From contig JBMNCO010000086.1 of the NCBI GenBank assembly GCA_049366815.1, forward strand, positions 1 to 17,235: a stretch of 17,235 bases of DNA, in the 5' to 3' direction. A model generated the notes under the pieces. The model saw nothing but the letters and a program-made list of their open reading frames with translations, had not been told where the DNA came from and made no database searches. The position numbers and the translations under genes are program-made. Below are positions 13,135 to 17,235 of the stretch, one piece after another. The DNA comes from CAYNYM01 sp049366815. Lineage in GTDB: Bacteria > Desulfobacterota > DSM-4660 > Desulfatiglandales > HGW-15. Numbering within the stretch: position 1 is the stretch's first letter; every line of letters begins with the position of its first letter.

Positions 13135-14760
13135 ATGTGTACCATATGCGGACACTTCTCTGAGAACGGTGCAATCACCTCAAATGACATCTATGACATG
13201 ATGACGAAAATGACCCACCGTGGACCGGACACCCATGGCGTGTACCTGGGCGGAAAGATCCATAATGTCGCCCGCATCGAAGAATTGGCCGGAGCACTCA
13301 AAAAAAAGACACGCATCGCCATGGGGCATTCCCGCTTGAAAATCATTGGGAACGAACCTTTGGGACAGCCCTATACCTCCTGTGACGGTCAACTGGCCTT
13401 GATTCATAACGGCGAGATTTATAACTATCAGAAGTTGAGATCCCTCCTTTACAAAACACACGACATAAAGACTTCCAGTGACAGCGAGGTCATTGTGCAC
13501 CTGCTTGAGGAGACCTATCAGGGGGATCTCCTGGATGCCATGAAAAAGGTGATCCGTCTTCTAGACGGCATGTATACCATCGCCGCGACGGATGGTCAGT
13601 CGATCGTGGCCGCCCGGGATCCCATCGGCAAAAAACCCCTGTACTATACTCGTAATGAAAAGGTCACCTATTTCGCCTCGGAAAAGAAAGCACTCTGGAA
13701 CGGCAGGAACTCTCCGGCACGGGTGCTTCCGGGCGATATCCTGAAAATCGACGAAAATGGCCCGGAGATACACGAAGGCTTTCATCTCCAACTTCCGCAG
13801 ATAGATATCGTCGATTTCAGGGAGGCTGTGGAGGTCTACAAGGAGGTGCTGATCGGGGCCGTAAAAAAAAGGCTTACGGGCCTTACGGAATCCCGTATCG
13901 GAATGATCTTTTCAGGTGGCATTGATTCTGTACTCATTGCCAAGCTTTTGCAGAGGGAAGGAAAGGATATTATCTGCTATTGCACAGGGACCGCTGATTC
14001 AGCGGATATCGCAGCGGCCCAATCCGTTGCAAAAGACTTGGGGCTCGAGCTCAAGGTGACCATCATCGATGAGATCATGGTGGACGCCATATTGCCCGAT
14101 ATCATCAGAGATGTGGAGGAGAGCGGACTCCTTCAGGTAGAGGTGGCGATCCCCATGTACCTGGCCGCTGCCCTTGCGGCCAAGGACGATATCAAGGTCA
14201 TGTTTACCGGACAGGCCGCAGACGAGATATTTGCAGGTTACCCCTGGTATAACGATGTCCTGGAGGAATTCGGTTACCTGCGTCTCCATGAAAAACTGTG
14301 GGAAGACCTCACTTTTCTATACACTGACACGCTTGAGCGTGAAGACAAACTCACCATGGCCCATTCCATAGAATTACGTGCTCCCTATCTGGACCGGGAT
14401 GTCATCCAGACCGCTATGCGCATTTCTCCCCGCCTGAAACTGGACGGCGCAGATGATGCCCTCCGGAAGCGTGTTCACAGGCAAGCGGCCGTAGAGCTCG
14501 GTGTGCCGCCTTATCTCGCTTTTAGGAGAAAAGACCCTGCCCAAACCGGTTCAGGGATTCACGGCATTATCCAGAGAATCGCCGACGCCAAAATCGGAAA
14601 AATTGATAATGACCTGGTCCATGTCAACATAAAAAGAGACAAGGGCAGTCTTTATCGTTACGGAGAAGGTGATTATGGCCGAGAGGAGCCCCGCTTTTAT
14701 CTTCAAAGCCTGGAAGAAGAGATAAAACAGCACTACATATCCCCTTTTCTGACAGCTTAG
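13135..14760 (+). CDS. Asparagine synthetase-like glutamine-hydrolysing amidotransferase
   Basis: This is a 541-residue cytoplasmic protein. The start is fixed by MCTICGHF: Cys2 becomes the N-terminal nucleophile of the class II glutaminase domain. An upstream ATG at 13096 would bury it, and AAAGGAG lies ten bases before 13135. The glutaminase part shows HRGPDTHG (28-35), HSRLKIIG (65-72), HNGEIYNY (91-98) and SDSE (115-118). The synthetase part has the ATP pyrophosphatase loop SGGIDS (260-265) and GQAADEIFAGY (359-369), where most AsnB enzymes have G-E-G-A-D-E. It also has SIELRAPYLD (411-420). The length equals archaeal-type AsnB-like proteins. It uses glutamine ammonia to amidate a carboxylate activated by adenylation. 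The acceptor may be aspartate, but the divergent motif and neighbours leave another acid possible. The nitrilase gene follows 13 bases later. Confidence 0.88.
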   Translation: MCTICGHFSENGAITSNDIYDMMTKMTHRGPDTHGVYLGGKIHNVARIEELAGALKKKTRIAMGHSRLKIIGNEPLGQPYTSCDGQLALIHNGEIYNYQKLRSLLYKTHDIKTSSDSEVIVHLLEETYQGDLLDAMKKVIRLLDGMYTIAATDGQSIVAARDPIGKKPLYYTRNEKVTYFASEKKALWNGRNSPARVLPGDILKIDENGPEIHEGFHLQLPQIDIVDFREAVEVYKEVLIGAVKKRLTGLTESRIGMIFSGGIDSVLIAKLLQREGKDIICYCTGTADSADIAAAQSVAKDLGLELKVTIIDEIMVDAILPDIIRDVEESGLLQVEVAIPMYLAAALAAKDDIKVMFTGQAADEIFAGYPWYNDVLEEFGYLRLHEKLWEDLTFLYTDTLEREDKLTMAHSIELRAPYLDRDVIQTAMRISPRLKLDGADDALRKRVHRQAAVELGVPPYLAFRRKDPAQTGSGIHGIIQRIADAKIGKIDNDLVHVNIKRDKGSLYRYGEGDYGREEPRFYLQSLEEEIKQHYISPFLTA

Positions 14761-14773
14761 GGCGACAATAAAA

Positions 14774-15595
14774 ATGAAGCACACAAGAAAAATATGCATC
14801 GCCCAAATAAACTATGAATCGACGAACATACAGAGCCATGTCCGGAGGATCAAGCAAATAATTGACGCACATAGATCCTGTGATCTGATCGTATTTCCTG
14901 AGCTGATACTCCACGGTCATCCTTCCTTTGAGAAACCCGAAGGCCTTCTGTACAGGAAGATGAAGGTCATTTACCGTTCCATATCAGAGAATCTCTATGA
15001 ACATATCTCGCAAGCCGGTGCCAGGGTCGTCATCGGAGAATTAAAACGGTGGAGAGAAAGATACTACAACGTGGCAACCTATGTCGATGAACATACCAGG
15101 CAGACTTACGCCAAAACACACGTCCACTGGACCGAAAACTTCGTTCCCGGCCGCACCCTCAGGATCTTTGATACGCCCTGGGGAAAAGTCGGCATCAATA
15201 TCTGTTTTGATGCGGCCTTTTCGGAGGTCTGGAAGGTCCTGGCCCTGAAAGGGGCCAGGTTGATTGTCAATATCTCGGCGGTACCGGCCGGTTTCCCCGT
15301 TGAGTACATGTGGCGCCGCTTGGCGGGTGCCGCCATCAACAACCAGGTCTTTGTGATCTATGCCAACCGGCCGGGTCCCCAATTTTCCGGACACAGTGCT
15401 GTCTTCGATCCCATGGGTGAACGTATCGCCACCACAGGGTACCGGGAGAGCATTTTCGAAACCAAAATCGATATCGGCAAGGTGACAGAATGGAGAGAGA
15501 AGGAGAACCTATACGGCAACAGGCGCCCGAGACTTTATAGAGAAATTATTAACCGCCATAGGGAGACCAAGGCCATGCAAACAAACAAAGCGTGA
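14774..15595 (+). CDS. Carbon-nitrogen hydrolase (nitrilase superfamily)
   Basis: This is a 273-residue cytoplasmic enzyme, the usual size of the superfamily. It has the Glu-Lys-Cys triad: E43 in LIVFPELIL, K114 in YAKTHVHWTENFVPG and C144 in VGINICFDAAFSEVWK. E121 (WTENF) is the likely second glutamate. WGKVGINICFDAAF and the later MWRRLAGAAINNQVFVIYANR are typical of amidase branches, not of true nitrilases. It hydrolyses an amide or carbamoyl bond; the substrate is not evident. The ATG at 14774 has only a weak AGGGCGA site, but the 13-base gap after the amidotransferase suggests translational coupling. Pairing an ATP-driven amidating enzyme with an amide hydrolase suggests they act on the same or linked metabolites. 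Confidence 0.9.
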   Translation: MKHTRKICIAQINYESTNIQSHVRRIKQIIDAHRSCDLIVFPELILHGHPSFEKPEGLLYRKMKVIYRSISENLYEHISQAGARVVIGELKRWRERYYNVATYVDEHTRQTYAKTHVHWTENFVPGRTLRIFDTPWGKVGINICFDAAFSEVWKVLALKGARLIVNISAVPAGFPVEYMWRRLAGAAINNQVFVIYANRPGPQFSGHSAVFDPMGERIATTGYRESIFETKIDIGKVTEWREKENLYGNRRPRLYREIINRHRETKAMQTNKA

Positions 15596-15598
15596 CAA

Positions 15599-15644
15599 AA
15601 TCTTTCAACCTGCTCCTGAGCCTTCAAATTGCTTTTGAAAGATT
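15599..15644 (+). promoter_or_regulatory. Perfect 10-bp inverted repeat before the GT81 gene
   Basis: AATCTTTCAA (15599-15608) pairs with TTGAAAGATT (15635-15644) across 26 bases and fills almost the whole 67-base gap between the nitrilase and GT81 genes. The right arm ends about seven bases before the GGGG ribosome binding site. No U-tract follows, so it is more likely an mRNA processing, stability or translation-control hairpin, or an operator, than a terminator. Confidence 0.4.
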
Positions 15645-15662
15645 CATTTATTGGGGATGACC

Positions 15663-17027
15663 ATGCCTGACTATTCACAAAAAAGCACTAAAATTACAAA
15701 CTTCTATCAGCTTTCAGACAAACCGGATATTCTCGAGACGCTGGTTCAACACGCTCGATGGAAAAGACCCGTTCTTGTTGTCCCTGCATTGTCTTCCGAA
15801 TTTTCCCATCCTGAAAACCGGCCTGTTTTCACAAATATTTTGAGAGAACTGAAGGGCGCGACGTATTTGAACGGCATCATTATCGGACTTGATGCAGCGA
15901 CTCAGGAAGATGTGGAACTCCTGCGGACGATCATCTCCGAAATCGGCCTGAGTAATGTGTTCATCCAATGGAACGACGGGCCGCACTTTAAACCTTTATA
16001 CAAGCTATTAGAATCCGCCGGCATTGATCTCCACGAACGCGGCAAGGGCAGGAATGTATTTATGTCTTTCGGGGTCGCCATCGCTCAGAGTGCCACCTCT
16101 GTTGGTCTGATAGATGCCGACATAAGGACCTTCCGACGCTCACAGCTGGACCGACTCTTTTATCCTGTGGAGGTCTTTAATTATCAATTTGCAAAGGCCT
16201 TTTATGTCCGGAGCGACGGTACACAGTTTTTCGGCCGGGTAAAACGACTCTTGGTAGACCCCCTCCTCATCGCCCTCAAAAGGAAGTTCACCGATACCGG
16301 AGAGGAAAAGATGCTCCGCATCATCGATTTCCTCTTGCTTTTTAATTACCAGCTCTCAGGTGAAGTTGTAATTGACACCGACTTGCTGCGCAGGATGAAA
16401 TATACCCTTAACTGGGGCGTGGAGATCCTGACCCTCATCGAGGCCTACCTCAAGTCCAATCAGATTGCGCAGGTGGAATTCACAAAAGGATATTTCGACC
16501 ACAAGCATCAGAAGATTTCGGCATCGGACGCCGATAAGGGGTTGCACAGGATGTCCACCGATATCATTGCCACCCTTTTAAATACCCTCATCATGGAAGA
16601 GGGTCTGGAGATCTCGGATCATTTTTTCCGAGATCTGGCCCTTACCTATCAATCGGTTGCGGAAGAATTGATAAAAAAATACGCCGAGAATGCCAAACTC
16701 AATGCCCTGCACTATGACCGTGACCTGGAAGAGGAATTCGTCAATGAGGTGATCGTCGATGCCATCATCAACGTGGGAGAGATCTTGGATGCGCCTCAAA
16801 ATATTTCCGAGCGGTTCTTGAGGTACACGGCCATGCATCCTGAATTTGACAAATTCAATACCTTGGGCCTCCACAAGGCCATCATGGAAACGGAAAAGAG
16901 GATGAAGCTGGAACACAGGGCGGGCCGGAATCTGCCATCTTGGGAAAGGATTGAGGAAAAGGTCCCGGGAATCAGAGGTCAGCTCATCGAAATCATCGAG
17001 GAGGTAAAAAGGGCCTATCAAATATAA
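15663..17027 (+). CDS. GT81-like glycosyltransferase, probable glucosyl-3-phosphoglycerate synthase type
   Basis: This is a 454-residue protein; the ATG at 15663 has GGGG six bases before it, while a TTG at 15651 is the outer start. It has the GT-A layout of GpgS: VLVVPALSSE (37-46), GKGRNVFMSFGVA (127-139), the metal/nucleotide DxD motif in IDADIRTF (150-157), LSGEVVID (231-238), WGVEILTLIEAY (251-262) and FDHKHQ (278-283), where GpgS has its metal-binding His. The C-terminal 130 residues are helical and charged, longer than in actinobacterial GpgS (about 320 residues). The known enzyme joins NDP-glucose and 3-phosphoglycerate to give the precursor of the compatible solute glucosylglycerate. 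Sugar and acceptor specificity are not proved here. No matching phosphatase lies in the window; it could follow downstream or be elsewhere. Confidence 0.75.
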   Translation: MPDYSQKSTKITNFYQLSDKPDILETLVQHARWKRPVLVVPALSSEFSHPENRPVFTNILRELKGATYLNGIIIGLDAATQEDVELLRTIISEIGLSNVFIQWNDGPHFKPLYKLLESAGIDLHERGKGRNVFMSFGVAIAQSATSVGLIDADIRTFRRSQLDRLFYPVEVFNYQFAKAFYVRSDGTQFFGRVKRLLVDPLLIALKRKFTDTGEEKMLRIIDFLLLFNYQLSGEVVIDTDLLRRMKYTLNWGVEILTLIEAYLKSNQIAQVEFTKGYFDHKHQKISASDADKGLHRMSTDIIATLLNTLIMEEGLEISDHFFRDLALTYQSVAEELIKKYAENAKLNALHYDRDLEEEFVNEVIVDAIINVGEILDAPQNISERFLRYTAMHPEFDKFNTLGLHKAIMETEKRMKLEHRAGRNLPSWERIEEKVPGIRGQLIEIIEEVKRAYQI

Positions 17028-17193
17028 TTGGACTTAAGGGATTTTTCATAAAAGCAAACCCGGCCTTGTCTCAAGGAAAGAAATTAACGGGGCCCTGAAG
17101 GCATACATGCACGCATTTCAATTCTCGATAAAGACCGGGGTTGCCGCAATTACAGGCGGAACGGAAGAGGATATCTCAGGCCCGCCTTGTCCT

Positions 17194-17217
17194 TTTCTAG
17201 GCAGCTGATCCTAGAAA
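17194..17217 (+). terminator. 8-bp inverted repeat near the window end
   Basis: TTTCTAGG (17194-17201) and CCTAGAAA (17210-17217) form a perfect stem with an 8-base loop, 167 bases after the GT81 stop. No U-tract follows, so its role as a terminator is unsure. The rest of 17028-17235 shows only a 33-codon ORF, which is not supported. Confidence 0.35.
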
Positions 17218-17235
17218 TCCATCCTCCAGTAGAGG

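Noticed and set aside
12625..13155. Minus-strand frame of 176 codons across the leader and the small DNA-binding protein
   Set aside because: The Phe/Ser-rich translation is the antisense of a Lys/Arg-rich gene. The plus strand has the promoter, terminator and ribosome binding site.
17107..17208. 33-codon plus-strand ORF after the GT81 gene, with GAAGG before its ATG
   Set aside because: It is too short and has no known motif; chance is the simplest explanation.

Overview
The window looks like a piece of a Gram-negative bacterial chromosome of about 50% GC. It is probably a Desulfobacterota (former Deltaproteobacteria) genome recovered from an assembly. The lineage is an inference from gene types: the end of a TRAP permease, an OFA/MCT-like MFS carrier, a GYD protein, a SulP carrier beside a two-component system, an outer-membrane LpxR-like protein and a GT81 glycosyltransferase. 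No rRNA, tRNA, transposase, phage gene or CRISPR array was found.

Left part (1-2850): the 3' end of a TRAP large permease and a likely terminator, then an MFS transporter and a stand-alone GYD-domain protein, all on the plus strand. Next comes a low-coding stretch with a 100-N scaffold gap. The gap is flanked by two identical 55-base copies of the same sequence, so it is very probably an assembly overlap and not missing DNA.

Middle (2847-8101, minus strand): three genes in the order SulP anion transporter, a three-part response regulator (cytidylate-kinase-like, BON, receiver) and a membrane histidine kinase with a Cache-like sensor region. The SulP protein has an insert of about 130 residues, coiled-coil-like in part and predicted to lie outside the cytoplasm. 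This set reads as a transporter-coupled signalling module and is the most unusual part of the window.

Right part (8554-17027, plus strand): a small dimeric alpha/beta-barrel protein, a glutamine-dependent NAD synthetase of the mycobacterial type and an LpxR-like lipid A deacylase. A strong sigma70-type promoter follows, with a terminator about 50 bases after its start point. Then come a putative ribbon-helix-helix protein, an asparagine-synthetase-like amidotransferase, a nitrilase-family hydrolase and a glucosyl-3-phosphoglycerate-synthase-like GT81 enzyme. The last four genes are closely spaced in one direction. Together they suggest, without proof, synthesis of a glucosylglycerate-type compatible solute, possibly in amidated form.
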